Assembly: GCA_964649815.1 (NCBI GenBank)
Contig: CAZYQC010000015.1
Coordinates: 1-54,881, forward strand
From: G013214665 sp964649815
Lineage (GTDB): Bacteria; Pseudomonadota; Alphaproteobacteria; Rhodobacterales; Rhodobacteraceae
Direction: 5' to 3'
Length of the DNA: 54,881 bases
The notes beneath the pieces were generated by a model. The model was given only the letters and a program-made list of their open reading frames with translations. It did no database searches and was not told the DNA's origin. Positions 14,435 to 23,380 of the stretch are shown here, piece by piece (positions within the stretch are counted from its first letter, which is position 1; each line of letters begins with the position of its first letter). A program made the position numbers and the translations under genes.

Positions 14435-15448
14435 TTATGCGCCAAGGATGTCGACATAAGACTGATCGACCACTTGGTCGATGCTAATGTCGGCATCCAC
14501 CAAATCCTCTGACTGGAACCACGACAGCTGATCTTGAACAGAGGCCAGGTTCAGCGCTGCACCTTTGTTCAGGCGCATGGTGCCATTGATGATCGACGGC
14601 GCAGCTTTCTCGCGCGGACGATCGGTGTAGACGTATTTGTGGATTAGATCGACCATCGCATCTTGATCGGCGGTCTTGTCGATCATGGCTGCGGCGTAAT
14701 CATCGACACCGTTGGAAAATCCGGCGAGGAAGCTTTCGGTCAGTCCACGTTCGTTCGCCGCGTTTTTGGCTGAGGTAAAGACCGTTGTGACCTGATAATT
14801 CGGAATATAGTCAGAGACGTTCCCGATGATGTGCACCGCACCTGAGCCAGCCAGAGGCTTGGCGATGTGTGGAACAATGGACCAGCCGTCAACTTGCCCT
14901 GATTTCATCGCGCCAATGATCGCACCGACCTTTTGCAAGGGCGTAAAGGACATGTCGATGCCTTCTGCTTGCGCCATTTTGGATCCCATATAGTGAAAGG
15001 ACGATCCCGCTTGGGTCACTGCAAATTTCTTTCCGGCAAGATCCGCAGGCGTTTTGACGCCCGCCTGGAATGCCGCATCCGAGGCAAGGAACTTTTGCCC
15101 GTCGATGCCAGGCTCTTCGCTAAGCGCACCGCCAATCACTTTGATTGCGCCCTTTTGCGCAAGGCTGATCAGCCCGCCGGACATCGCCGTTACGGCGTAA
15201 TCGACGTCCCCTGACGCGATGGCGACGGCCATTGGTTGCGCGGCTTGGAAGAACTCGAACTCTACGTCCAGCCCTGCGTCTGCAAAATACCCGCGTTCAT
15301 ACGCAATGAAGCTCCCGGAATGAGACGTAAACCGCAGAGCGCCGACTTTGATCTTTTTGTTCGCGGCCAATGCGGGGGCGGCAAGGCCGCTGGCGGCAAA
15401 TGTTCCGCCAATAAGGGTAAGCGCCTTACGGCGATTCAAATTGTTCAT
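14435..15448 (-). CDS. ABC transporter periplasmic substrate-binding protein (NMT1/SsuA-like)
   Basis: A 337-residue exported protein. The N-terminus NNLNRRKALTLIGGTFAASG carries a twin-arginine-like pair ahead of a hydrophobic stretch and an ALA cleavage region near residue 28. The mature part has the family pattern IKVGALRFTSHSGSFIAYERGYFADAGLDVEFEFF, then AIASGDVDYAV and GSSFHYMGSKMAQAEGI. These proteins bind small, often anionic or aromatic molecules for import. It follows a GntR regulator by 25 bases and precedes the ATPase and permease. The neighbouring catabolic cluster makes an N-methylated or carboxylated substrate possible, but this is inference. Confidence 0.9.
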   Translation of the reverse strand: MNNLNRRKALTLIGGTFAASGLAAPALAANKKIKVGALRFTSHSGSFIAYERGYFADAGLDVEFEFFQAAQPMAVAIASGDVDYAVTAMSGGLISLAQKGAIKVIGGALSEEPGIDGQKFLASDAAFQAGVKTPADLAGKKFAVTQAGSSFHYMGSKMAQAEGIDMSFTPLQKVGAIIGAMKSGQVDGWSIVPHIAKPLAGSGAVHIIGNVSDYIPNYQVTTVFTSAKNAANERGLTESFLAGFSNGVDDYAAAMIDKTADQDAMVDLIHKYVYTDRPREKAAPSIINGTMRLNKGAALNLASVQDQLSWFQSEDLVDADISIDQVVDQSYVDILGA

Positions 15449-15473
15449 GATCTCCTCCCTTTGATCATCGAAT

Positions 15474-16136
15474 TTACTTTAGTTCTGCTGCGATCTCTTC
15501 CTCCAGCAAGGCGACTGCGGTCGCTTCGTCGCGTGCCAAAACCGCGTCGAGCAAGCTCTTTTGGCGCATGTCTCTGGCTTGCCAGTCGAGCTTGCCTTCC
15601 CGCATTTGCGCAAGGCGAAAGCGTCGGCTTTGGTCAAAGAACTTGCGGTGCAAATCCACCAATCGTGGGCTTTCGCAGGCTTCGATAAGCGCAAAGGCAA
15701 AGGCGCGACAGGCCTCGTCCCATTCCAATGCAACAAGGTCATCGGGCGCCTGCTGAACGCCTTCTTCCGCCTTTTTGAGCCCGTGATGTGCGGCAATGAC
15801 ACGCCCTTCCCAGGCGACGTCGCCCAGGGCGATGGCGCGGGCCAGGGCGATTTTTTCCACTTCGATCCGAACCAGTTGAATGTCGCGCAAATCATCCTCG
15901 GTGGCCGAGGTCACGCGGAACCCGCGTTGCGCGGTGGCTTCGACCAAACCTTCGGTCGACAAAATGCGCAGTGTTTCACGCATCGAATGGTTCGACCCGC
16001 CGTAACGCACCCGCAGGTCTTCGATTTTGAGCTTTTGGTCAGGCAAGAGCGTCCCAAAGGCGATGTCGCGACGCAACGAGGATGCAAGAAGCTCTACAAT
16101 TGTCGCGTCTTCTGATTTTTTGCTGGAAAAGATCAT
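15474..16136 (-). CDS. GntR-family regulator with FCD domain
   Basis: A 220-residue regulator. The N-terminal winged helix occupies about residues 10-75 (LRRDIAFGTLLPDQKLKIEDLRVRYGGSNHSMRETL, then LSTEGLVEATAQRGFRV). The recognition stretch reads SNHSMRETL in place of the common SRTPVREAL, so operator specificity may be unusual. The all-helical C-terminal FCD domain (about 85-215) usually binds a carboxylate effector through metal-bound histidines. It heads the ABC importer operon and most likely controls its own operon in response to the imported compound. It is transcribed away from nothing: the next gene upstream, the aldehyde dehydrogenase, runs in the same direction and ends about 200 bases before it. 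Confidence 0.88.
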   Translation of the reverse strand: MIFSSKKSEDATIVELLASSLRRDIAFGTLLPDQKLKIEDLRVRYGGSNHSMRETLRILSTEGLVEATAQRGFRVTSATEDDLRDIQLVRIEVEKIALARAIALGDVAWEGRVIAAHHGLKKAEEGVQQAPDDLVALEWDEACRAFAFALIEACESPRLVDLHRKFFDQSRRFRLAQMREGKLDWQARDMRQKSLLDAVLARDEATAVALLEEEIAAELK

Positions 16137-16262
16137 ACGTGTTCCGCAAACCTAAAAACGTTGGATATTTTTGAAATGCATGGATGTTTGTGTCAACCAG
16201 CATTTTAAGATGACAGACGCACAGTCTGCGCCCTGGCGCTATGTAACGCTGTAGCGGGCGCG

Positions 16263-16292
16263 CGTGAAGCTCGTTAAATCACCAGCTTCACG
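16263..16292. repeat. 9-bp inverted repeat upstream of the GntR gene
   Basis: CGTGAAGCT (16263-16271) and AGCTTCACG (16284-16292) are exact inverse complements around a 12-base spacer. The repeat lies 50 bases past the aldehyde dehydrogenase stop and about 130 bases before the GntR start. It could terminate the upstream transcript, although no T-run follows, or serve as an operator. The rest of the 200-base gap shows nothing I can name. Confidence 0.5.
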
Positions 16293-16343
16293 TCGCCACG
16301 GCTAACGGTCAGAGATAAAAGTGCGACAAGTGTCGGGCGGGAT

Positions 16344-17786
16344 CTAGCGCAAACGGATTGCCACGTTCTTGGTCTGGACGTAGTTCCACAACGCCTCGCG
16401 CCCTTTTTCCCGGCCGTAGCCAGATTTGCCATAGCCGCCAAAGGGCGTTTCGACCCCGCCTGCGTACCATTCGTTGACGAAAACCTGTCCGGCGCGGATC
16501 TGGCGTGCGGCGGATGTGGCGCGGTCCAAGTCACGGGTAAAGACGCCGCCGACCAGACCATAATCGGTGCTGTTTGCAATATCGATCGCGTCGTTATCAG
16601 ACTGGAACTTGAGCACGGATAGAACCGGGCCAAAGACTTCTTCTTTGGCGATCGTCATGTCCGGGGTCACATCGGTGAGAATGGTAGGCTCCAAGAATGC
16701 ACCTGGTGTGTTTGGCTTGCGCCCGCCGGTGGCGATTTTTGCGCCTGCGTCGCGCGCGTCCAACACCATTTGTGCCGCTCGGTCTCGCTGTCCGACAGAC
16801 ACCATTGCACCCATCGTTGGGCCAAAGTCCGGTTGCTCGATACCCGGCAAAACCGTCAGAGATTCCGCAACGTTGACCATGCGATCAACCAAAGCGTCGT
16901 GAATGCTGTCGTGAACAATGACGCGTGACATCGCAGAACAGACCTGACCCGCGTTAAAGTAGATGCCCCAGCGGACATCATTTTCAAAGGCGTCCAGATC
17001 CGCGTCATTGTGAACGATCGCCGCCGATTTGCCGCCGAGCTCCAGGACGCAAGGCACCACGTTTCGTGCCGCAGCCGTCGCAATGGCGATGCCGGTCGGA
17101 ACTGATCCGGTGAAGACGATTTGATTGACGCCAGGATGCGCAGACAATGCAGCACCTGCTTCGTGTCCCAGTCCACAGAGAACGTTGACCGCGCCCTGTG
17201 GCAGGCCGACCGCTTCGGCCGCATAGGCGAACCAGGCATTGCTGAGCGGCGTCAGCTCTGGCGTCTTGATAACGCAAGCGTTTCCCGTGGCCAGCGCCGC
17301 AGAGAGCGAGCGGGCCGTCATTTCAATCGGGTAATTCCAAGGGATGATCTGCGCGGATACGCCGAATGGCTCATAGGTGGTGAAGTCGAAGTAATCTTTC
17401 CCCAGCGGAATCGACCGTCCTTCGACGGTTTCGGCTTGGTTTCCGTAATACTCAAAATACCGCGCGGCCCCCTCGATCTCTACTTTGGATTCCCACAGGG
17501 GTTTGCCTTGTTCCAGCGTCAGGACGCGCGCGATTTCGTCAATGTGTTCGACCAGATAACGGCCCATCGCCTGAACCATCCGACCACGTTCTACGGGGCG
17601 CAGGTCTGACAAGGCGCCAGTTTGATGCACGCGTTGGGCCGCTTGGACCGCGCGATCGACATCGCGCGCATCGGCAAGGGCGTGTTGCGCAAGAACCTCT
17701 CCGGTGGCGGGGTCAACAACATCGATGCGACCCGCACCACCGTCCACCCACGCGCCATCGATATAGTTCTGCCAATAGTCTTTCAT
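16344..17786 (-). CDS. NAD(P)-dependent aldehyde dehydrogenase
   Basis: A 480-residue ALDH-superfamily enzyme. The general base E249 lies in LELGGKS, the nucleophile C283 in FNAGQVCSAMS, and the Rossmann motif FTGSVPTG and PWNYP (N151) are intact, so it should oxidise an aldehyde to the acid. The ATG at 17786 was chosen because GGAGG precedes it at good spacing; a methionine four codons earlier lacks this. It follows the Rieske oxygenase gene by 27 bases in an operon led by the RpiR regulator. It may remove an aldehyde made by oxidative demethylation (formaldehyde is unlikely) or by C-N cleavage, as seen for betaine and carnitine pathways. Confidence 0.93.
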   Translation of the reverse strand: MKDYWQNYIDGAWVDGGAGRIDVVDPATGEVLAQHALADARDVDRAVQAAQRVHQTGALSDLRPVERGRMVQAMGRYLVEHIDEIARVLTLEQGKPLWESKVEIEGAARYFEYYGNQAETVEGRSIPLGKDYFDFTTYEPFGVSAQIIPWNYPIEMTARSLSAALATGNACVIKTPELTPLSNAWFAYAAEAVGLPQGAVNVLCGLGHEAGAALSAHPGVNQIVFTGSVPTGIAIATAAARNVVPCVLELGGKSAAIVHNDADLDAFENDVRWGIYFNAGQVCSAMSRVIVHDSIHDALVDRMVNVAESLTVLPGIEQPDFGPTMGAMVSVGQRDRAAQMVLDARDAGAKIATGGRKPNTPGAFLEPTILTDVTPDMTIAKEEVFGPVLSVLKFQSDNDAIDIANSTDYGLVGGVFTRDLDRATSAARQIRAGQVFVNEWYAGGVETPFGGYGKSGYGREKGREALWNYVQTKNVAIRLR

Positions 17787-17813
17787 TGCTGCCTCCACTG
17801 CTTTGCGCAGATG

Positions 17814-18896
17814 TTATATGCCGTCCACCGCTTCGCGCATCCAGCGCTGTAAGTGCATGACGGGATGTTCGGAATTCACGCCGCCGGAGGGGTCGATCAC
17901 CAAGGGGCCCGGCACATATCCCCGCGAGCTCAGGCCGCGCTGAACGGACTCGACCAGATGGATATCTTCTTCGACCGTGGTTTCGCGGTCTTGAACGGCA
18001 AGTTTGCGCACTTTTTCGTCTTCGAGACCGTCCACGGAATACCACCCGCGCCACACAACGACGTGCGAGGCGTCTACCGCGCGCCAGTGGTAGGTGTTCA
18101 GCACATTGCCCGGGTACACTTGGAACGAAAACATCGGCCAAAGAAACCAGCTGGAGTATTCGTCGAAATGTTCGAACCCTGAGTGGATATCATAGGTCAT
18201 ATCGTCGAGGTTCTGACACTCGGTCGTATGACGCAGGCACATGCCTTGGGGTTGAATGTCATATGTTTCGGGTTTGACCACACCATTTGCAAACGTGTGA
18301 TGGTTCAACGCGCAATGATAACATTCCGAGTAGTTCTCGACCGAAACTTTCCAATTGCAACGTTCGGGAATTTCCACCCATTCCAGAGGTTTAAGACTTG
18401 CCCAGTTGGGAACCCATTCAGACAATTCTGCACGGGCATTCGGAAACCATGCGTCCATCGGTGCCGCATCCGGGTCAAGGTTGACGAAGATAAAGCCAAT
18501 GAACTCTTCGGCCTTAACCTCGGTCAAACAGACTTTGGATTTGTCAAATCCGTCGACCGCCTTGAGGTTTGGGCCTGCGCGCAGCTCGCCCGTGAGCTCA
18601 TAGGTCCAGGCGTGGTAAGGGCAGACAACGACGCGCGTGCTGCCTTGGCCTGACACAAGCTGATGCGCGCGGTGTTGGCATACGTTGTAAAACACGCGCA
18701 CTTGGCCGTCCCGACCCCGGATCGCAAAAAGGCTTTCGCCTGCGATCTCAAACGTTGCGTAGTCACCGGGGTTCGCCACGTCAGAGGCATGGCAGCCGAA
18801 TTGCCACGTGCGCGCCAGAAGACCATCGTTTTCCAGCCGAAAGACCTGCGGATCCGTGTAATAGGATGCGGCCAGGGATCTAATCGGTTCGGTCAT
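17814..18896 (-). CDS. Rieske non-heme iron oxygenase, GbcA/CntA/stachydrine-demethylase type
   Basis: A 360-residue oxygenase alpha subunit. The Rieske [2Fe-2S] ligands are C73 and H75 (CQHRAH) and C92 and H95 (CPYHAW). The catalytic domain has N188, E191, H194 and H199 in ENYSECYHCALNHH, with H194 and H199 as iron ligands and the Asp ligand probably in VEEDIHLVES. The residue that bridges subunits, aspartate in ring-hydroxylating dioxygenases, is glutamate E191 here. That feature, and the overall pattern, point to the monooxygenases acting on quaternary amines (glycine betaine, carnitine, stachydrine). It overlaps the RpiR gene by 4 bases. No reductase component gene lies in the window, so electrons must come from elsewhere. 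Confidence 0.87.
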   Translation of the reverse strand: MTEPIRSLAASYYTDPQVFRLENDGLLARTWQFGCHASDVANPGDYATFEIAGESLFAIRGRDGQVRVFYNVCQHRAHQLVSGQGSTRVVVCPYHAWTYELTGELRAGPNLKAVDGFDKSKVCLTEVKAEEFIGFIFVNLDPDAAPMDAWFPNARAELSEWVPNWASLKPLEWVEIPERCNWKVSVENYSECYHCALNHHTFANGVVKPETYDIQPQGMCLRHTTECQNLDDMTYDIHSGFEHFDEYSSWFLWPMFSFQVYPGNVLNTYHWRAVDASHVVVWRGWYSVDGLEDEKVRKLAVQDRETTVEEDIHLVESVQRGLSSRGYVPGPLVIDPSGGVNSEHPVMHLQRWMREAVDGI

Positions 18897-19780
18897 GCGT
18901 CGTCTCCTTCATACAGACCCAACTGGTGACGGCGTTTGTGAAAGGTTTCGACCCTCTCGACGATCTCATCGCTTGCGACGGCAATCACAAAGGACAGCAA
19001 AGTCTCCAACAAGGCAATGATGCTCACAGAAGAGGGGAAGAACTGCGGCGTGTCCACGGACACGATAAAGCCGTGGTCCGCGTCCCGAATGATTGGGCTG
19101 GCTGGGCTGTCGGACAAGGCCACCACCTTCAAACCCTGTTCCTTGGCGATGCGAACGGCTTCGACGACCTCTCTGCGATAGGGTTTGCAAGTGATGGCGA
19201 TCAAAATGTCGTTCTTGTCTGCCCAAGCCAGATCATCCACGGGGGTAGAGCCCGCGTTCGGAATAGCATGAAACCGAACCATTCCGGTGGAGGCCAGATA
19301 GGTAAAATTGCGGGCGTTGGAATTGTTAATGCCGACCCCCAGAACGAACACGGTGCGCGAATTCCAGACGTCGGTCGCAGCGGCTTTTAGGTGATCAGCC
19401 GAAACACCCGAAAAGGTTTCTTCGATGTTGCGCAAGACATCCTGAACGATGTCTGCATAGAGCCCGCCCAAATCGTCCGATCGGCGGATGTCTTGAAGCC
19501 AACGTGCGCGATCCGGGAAATCGGCTGCGCCACGTCTGATGGCATCACGGAACGGGACGCGGAAATCTTCGTAACCCTCAAAGCCCACCTGGCGCGCCAT
19601 GCGCACGACGGTGTTTGGCTTTACGTTTGCCGCTTCTGCGATTTCACGAACAGTGGACACCCCGACATCGCGCGGGTTTTCCAAAACGTAAGTCGCCGCC
19701 TTTCGCGCTTCGGGCGTGAGGTCTGGCAATTCCTCGGCGAGACGGTCCAGAATCGAGCGTGATACATTTGTGTCATTCAT
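18893..19780 (-). CDS. RpiR-family transcriptional regulator
   Basis: A 295-residue regulator with an N-terminal helix-turn-helix (about 10-80: LTPEARKAATYVLENP, STVREIAEAANVKPNTVVRMARQVGFEGYEDF) and a C-terminal SIS domain (about 125-270) with the sugar-phosphate-isomerase-like pattern VFVLGVGINNSNA, DILIAITCKPYRREVVEA and VVALSDSPASPI. SIS domains bind phosphosugars or, in some members, amino acid-like effectors. I started it at 19780 because residues further upstream have no family similarity. It leads the leftward operon and faces the rightward dehydrogenase-enolase operon across 67 bases, so it probably controls both. Confidence 0.92.
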   Translation of the reverse strand: MNDTNVSRSILDRLAEELPDLTPEARKAATYVLENPRDVGVSTVREIAEAANVKPNTVVRMARQVGFEGYEDFRVPFRDAIRRGAADFPDRARWLQDIRRSDDLGGLYADIVQDVLRNIEETFSGVSADHLKAAATDVWNSRTVFVLGVGINNSNARNFTYLASTGMVRFHAIPNAGSTPVDDLAWADKNDILIAITCKPYRREVVEAVRIAKEQGLKVVALSDSPASPIIRDADHGFIVSVDTPQFFPSSVSIIALLETLLSFVIAVASDEIVERVETFHKRRHQLGLYEGDDA

Positions 19781-19790
19781 GATTGACGAT

Positions 19791-19810
19791 GGTATGTTTG
19801 TTTGAATACC
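19791..19810. promoter_or_regulatory. Possible RpiR operator in the 67-base divergent spacer
   Basis: GGTAT (19791-19795) and ATACC (19806-19810) form an interrupted dyad with a 10-base spacer, placed almost centrally between the two divergent starts. Its location suits one regulator acting on both operons. Five-base half-sites are short, so this is a suggestion only. Confidence 0.4.
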
Positions 19811-19847
19811 TTGTCGAGAGAAAAGTCGACTCAAAAAGGTGTTCGCA

Positions 19848-22298
19848 GTGGCTAATGTATTTCCGACGCAAGCGCGCGTAGTGATCGTGGGTGGTGGCGT
19901 TATGGGCGTGGGGCTCGCCTATCACTTGGGCAAGGAAGGCTGGGGCTCGGACACGGTCTTGCTGGAAAAAGCAGAGCTGACAAGCGGCAGCACATGGCAT
20001 GCCGCAGGCCAGATCACACATTCGACGTCCAGCTTTGGCTTGGGCAAGTGCGTCGACTACAACATCGACCTGTATTCGGGCGCCTTGGAGGAAGAGACCG
20101 GCCAGCCAGTGACTTGGCACGGCTGCGGATCCTTCCGCCTTGCGTATACCGAAGACGAGATGGATTGGCTGCGGCATACGTTGTCGGTTGGTCGGTCGCT
20201 TGGGTTCAACATCGAGTTGGTTGGACCAGAGCACGTCGCCGCCTTGCATCCGTTTTACAATCTCGAAGGCGTGCTGGGGGCGTTGCACACGCCGGACGAT
20301 GGCCATGTGGACCCGACCAATGTCACAATGTCGATGGCGGCGGGCGCTCGGCAGAATGGTGTTCGGATCATCCGGCATTGCCGCGCGACCAACATTACAC
20401 AGGCCGACAACGGCGAATGGCTTGTTGAAACGCCGCAAGGCACCATCCGCTGTGAACATGTGGTGAATGCCGGCGGCACCTATGCGCGGCAGATGGGCGA
20501 ATGGTCGGGCCTTCAATTGCCGATGACCTCTATGACGCACCATTACTTCGTGACGGAACCCGTTCCTGAGTTCGAAAGCCTGGAAACAGAGCTGCCGGTC
20601 ATTCGCGATGATCGCAAAGTCTCGGGCTATATTCGGATGGAGCAAAAACGCGGACTGATTGGCATTTACGAGAAAGAAAACCCGAATTCCGTTTGGCACG
20701 ATCATTGCCCGTGGGACTATGAAAACTGGCTCTTCGATGCTGATTACGACCGGGTCATGCCGTGGCTGGAAGAAAGCCTGAACCGTATGCCGATCTTCGC
20801 CGAGCTGGGTATTCAGCGCGAAGTTCACGGTGCGATCAGCCACCCGCCCGATGGCAATCCGCTGATTGGCCCTGCGCCTGGCGTGCGGAACTATTGGTGC
20901 TGTTGCGGGACGCAAATCGGGATCGGTTGGGGGCCTGGACTGACGCGCGAATTGGCGCGCTGGATGGTTCATGGCGCTGCGGATATCTCGATGCGCGAAT
21001 TTGATCCGCGCCGTTTTGGTGACTACGCGAACAAAGAATGGCAGGTGATCAAGGCCGAAGAAGACTATTGCCTTCGCCACGAGATCCCATTCCCGCACTT
21101 TAACCGCTTGGCCGGTCGGCCCATCAAGCCGTCGCCGTTGTACGAGACGTTGAAAGCCAAGGGTGCTGTCTATGAAGAGGTCTATGGTTTCGAACGCCCT
21201 CGTTGGTTTGCACGAGACGGCGTCGCGCAGGAAGATCACTATTCCTTCCGCCGCACTGCCGAAGATCAGATGGTCGCGCACGAAGTTGCCGCTGTGCGCG
21301 AGCGTGTTGGCATCATGGATGTGACCGCGTTTACCAAGGTCGAGGTCTCAGGACCTGACGCCTACGCGCTGCTGGACCGTTTGACAGCGAACCGGATGCC
21401 TCAGAAGGTCGGGTCGATCAATCTGACACATATGCTGAACCGGCGCGGACGGATCGAGCTGGAAACGACAATTGTTCGCATGGCCGAAGACAGGTTCTAT
21501 CTCGTCTGTGCCGCGTTCTTTGAACAGCGCCTGTTGGACCACCTTGCGCAGCATCGTGATCAGGAAGACGTCAAGATCGACGCGCTTTCGGCGTCCTGGT
21601 CTGCGCTTTCGCTAAATGGTCCACGCTCGCGCGATGTGTTGCAGGCCTGTACGAACGCGGATCTGTCCAACGCTGGTTTCCGCTGGTTGTCGGCCCAGGA
21701 AATCACAATTGCCGGGCATCGCGTCTGGGCCTTCCGTATGTCCTATGCAGGAGAGCTGGGCTGGGAGCTTCACATGCCGGATGCGGCCTGCGTCGACGTG
21801 TATTCTGCGCTGTGGTCCGCGGGAGAGCCGTTTGGCATCACCGATTACGGCAGCTTTGCAATGAATGTGATGCGCATGGAAAAAGGCTTTAAGGGGGCCG
21901 GCGAATTGACCAACGAGGTCACTTTGGCCGAAGCAGATGTGCTGCGATTTGCGCGCACCGACAAAGATTATCTAGGCCGCGATGCGACGTTGAATACCGA
22001 CCTGCCCTGGGTTTGTGCATATCTGGAGATTGAGCCCGACGGGGATGTCGATGGACATGGCGGCGAAGCTGTCATGAAAGACGGCGCTGTCGTCGGTTCG
22101 ACAGCTTCTGTCGCCTACGGGCATACCGTCGGTAAGATTTTGGCCTTTGCTTACATCAAACCTGAGGCCGCCGCCGCGGGCACGGATTTGCAGGTCGTTG
22201 TTCACGGCTCGCCACGCGCCGCAAAGGTGTTGGCCGAGCCCGCATATGACCCCCAAAGCGAGCGTCCTCGGACCGACGCTGCTTTGGAGGTTGCCTAA
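19848..22298 (+). CDS. Dimethylglycine/sarcosine dehydrogenase-like flavoprotein with GcvT domain
   Basis: An 816-residue, two-part enzyme. The N-terminal half is a DAO-type FAD domain (GGGVMG at 15-20, and STWHAAG with H51, the position that binds FAD covalently in dimethylglycine and sarcosine dehydrogenases). The C-terminal half is a GcvT-like folate domain (about 430-700) and a GcvT C-terminal barrel (about 715-800). Such enzymes oxidise an N-methyl group and pass the one-carbon unit to tetrahydrofolate. I chose the GTG at 19848 because AAGG lies 8 bases before it. The stop and the next start share a base (TAATG). It opens a six-gene coupled operon. The substrate may be dimethylglycine, sarcosine or another N-methyl amino acid. 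Confidence 0.9.
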   Translation: MANVFPTQARVVIVGGGVMGVGLAYHLGKEGWGSDTVLLEKAELTSGSTWHAAGQITHSTSSFGLGKCVDYNIDLYSGALEEETGQPVTWHGCGSFRLAYTEDEMDWLRHTLSVGRSLGFNIELVGPEHVAALHPFYNLEGVLGALHTPDDGHVDPTNVTMSMAAGARQNGVRIIRHCRATNITQADNGEWLVETPQGTIRCEHVVNAGGTYARQMGEWSGLQLPMTSMTHHYFVTEPVPEFESLETELPVIRDDRKVSGYIRMEQKRGLIGIYEKENPNSVWHDHCPWDYENWLFDADYDRVMPWLEESLNRMPIFAELGIQREVHGAISHPPDGNPLIGPAPGVRNYWCCCGTQIGIGWGPGLTRELARWMVHGAADISMREFDPRRFGDYANKEWQVIKAEEDYCLRHEIPFPHFNRLAGRPIKPSPLYETLKAKGAVYEEVYGFERPRWFARDGVAQEDHYSFRRTAEDQMVAHEVAAVRERVGIMDVTAFTKVEVSGPDAYALLDRLTANRMPQKVGSINLTHMLNRRGRIELETTIVRMAEDRFYLVCAAFFEQRLLDHLAQHRDQEDVKIDALSASWSALSLNGPRSRDVLQACTNADLSNAGFRWLSAQEITIAGHRVWAFRMSYAGELGWELHMPDAACVDVYSALWSAGEPFGITDYGSFAMNVMRMEKGFKGAGELTNEVTLAEADVLRFARTDKDYLGRDATLNTDLPWVCAYLEIEPDGDVDGHGGEAVMKDGAVVGSTASVAYGHTVGKILAFAYIKPEAAAAGTDLQVVVHGSPRAAKVLAEPAYDPQSERPRTDAALEVA

Positions 22299-23380
22299 TG
22301 TCGTTACCCTCGGTGATGAAAGCTATGGTCACAATGGACCACGGCGATATTGATCAGATGGTTTTGCATCACGATTGGCCGCGTCCTGAACCCGCCAGCG
22401 GAGAGGTCCTGATCCGGGTCAAAGCCTGCGGTCTGAACAATACGGATGTGAACACCCGTTCGGGCTGGTACTCTAAAACCGTGTCAGAGGCGACAACCGG
22501 TGGCGCGTTCGAAGAAGTTGGCACCGAAGACCCGACCTGGGGCGGCGCGCCGATCACCTTCCCACGGATCCAAGGGGCGGATGTCTGCGGAGAAATCGTG
22601 GCCGTCGGAGAGGGCGTATCGGCGGAACGGATCGGTCAGCGCGTGATCACAGACAATTGGCTGCGCGATCCGGATGCGCCCGAGGACATGAATAAGACCG
22701 GGTATTACGGATCAGAGCGTGATGGCGGTTTTGCCGAATACGCCACGATCCCTGCCCAAAACGCGATATCGATCGACTCTGACCTGTCTGACGCGGAACT
22801 CGCCACATTCTCTTGTTCTTACTCGACCGCCGAAGGCATGCTTGTCCGGGCCCGTGTCACAGCGCATGATACGGTTCTGGTTCCCGGCGCTTCTGGCGGG
22901 GTCGGGGGGGCTTTGGTTCAGCTTGCCAAGATGCGCGGCGCGCGCGTCATTGCGCTGGCATCTGATGCGAAACATGCAGATGTCGCGCGTCTGGGCCCGG
23001 ATCGCATCTTGCCGCGTGCGCCGACTGACCTCCGTGCGGCCTTGGGTGAAGAAAAGATCACCGTTGTCGCCGATGTCGTGGGGGGACCCTATTGGCCGAC
23101 TTTGATCGACATTCTCGAACGCGGCGGTCGCTACACCTGTTCTGGTGCGATCGCGGGCCCGATGGTCGAGCTTGATTTGCGTACGTTTTACCTGCGAGAT
23201 CTGACCTTCACAGGCTCTACCGTGATCCCGCCCGAAGTGACGCAAAACCTTGTGTCCTACATCGAAGCTGGCTCCATCCAGCCCGCTTTGGCCGCGACCT
23301 ATCCGCTTGAAGAGCTGCGAGAAGCGCAAGCGGCATTTATCGCCAAAGAGCACACTGGCAACATTGTCGTTACACCATGA
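22298..23380 (+). CDS. MDR-family (quinone-oxidoreductase-like) reductase
   Basis: A 360-residue medium-chain dehydrogenase/reductase. The GroES-like domain reads VLIRVKACGLNNTDVNTRSG, with asparagine where zinc enzymes have the catalytic cysteine, so it is a zinc-free type. The Rossmann motif is GASGGVGGALVQLA. An insert of roughly 40 residues (about 65-100, GWYSKTVSEATTGGAFEEVG and more) lengthens it relative to quinone oxidoreductases of about 325 residues. It overlaps the upstream gene by 1 base and the first enolase gene by 4. It would use NAD(P)H to reduce an activated double bond, or act as a dehydrogenase; the natural substrate is unknown. Confidence 0.85.
   Translation: MSLPSVMKAMVTMDHGDIDQMVLHHDWPRPEPASGEVLIRVKACGLNNTDVNTRSGWYSKTVSEATTGGAFEEVGTEDPTWGGAPITFPRIQGADVCGEIVAVGEGVSAERIGQRVITDNWLRDPDAPEDMNKTGYYGSERDGGFAEYATIPAQNAISIDSDLSDAELATFSCSYSTAEGMLVRARVTAHDTVLVPGASGGVGGALVQLAKMRGARVIALASDAKHADVARLGPDRILPRAPTDLRAALGEEKITVVADVVGGPYWPTLIDILERGGRYTCSGAIAGPMVELDLRTFYLRDLTFTGSTVIPPEVTQNLVSYIEAGSIQPALAATYPLEELREAQAAFIAKEHTGNIVVTP

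Noticed and set aside
19773..21281. A 502-codon minus-strand open reading across the dimethylglycine-dehydrogenase-like gene
   Set aside because: No family motif, and it is the complement of a gene with a clear FAD domain.
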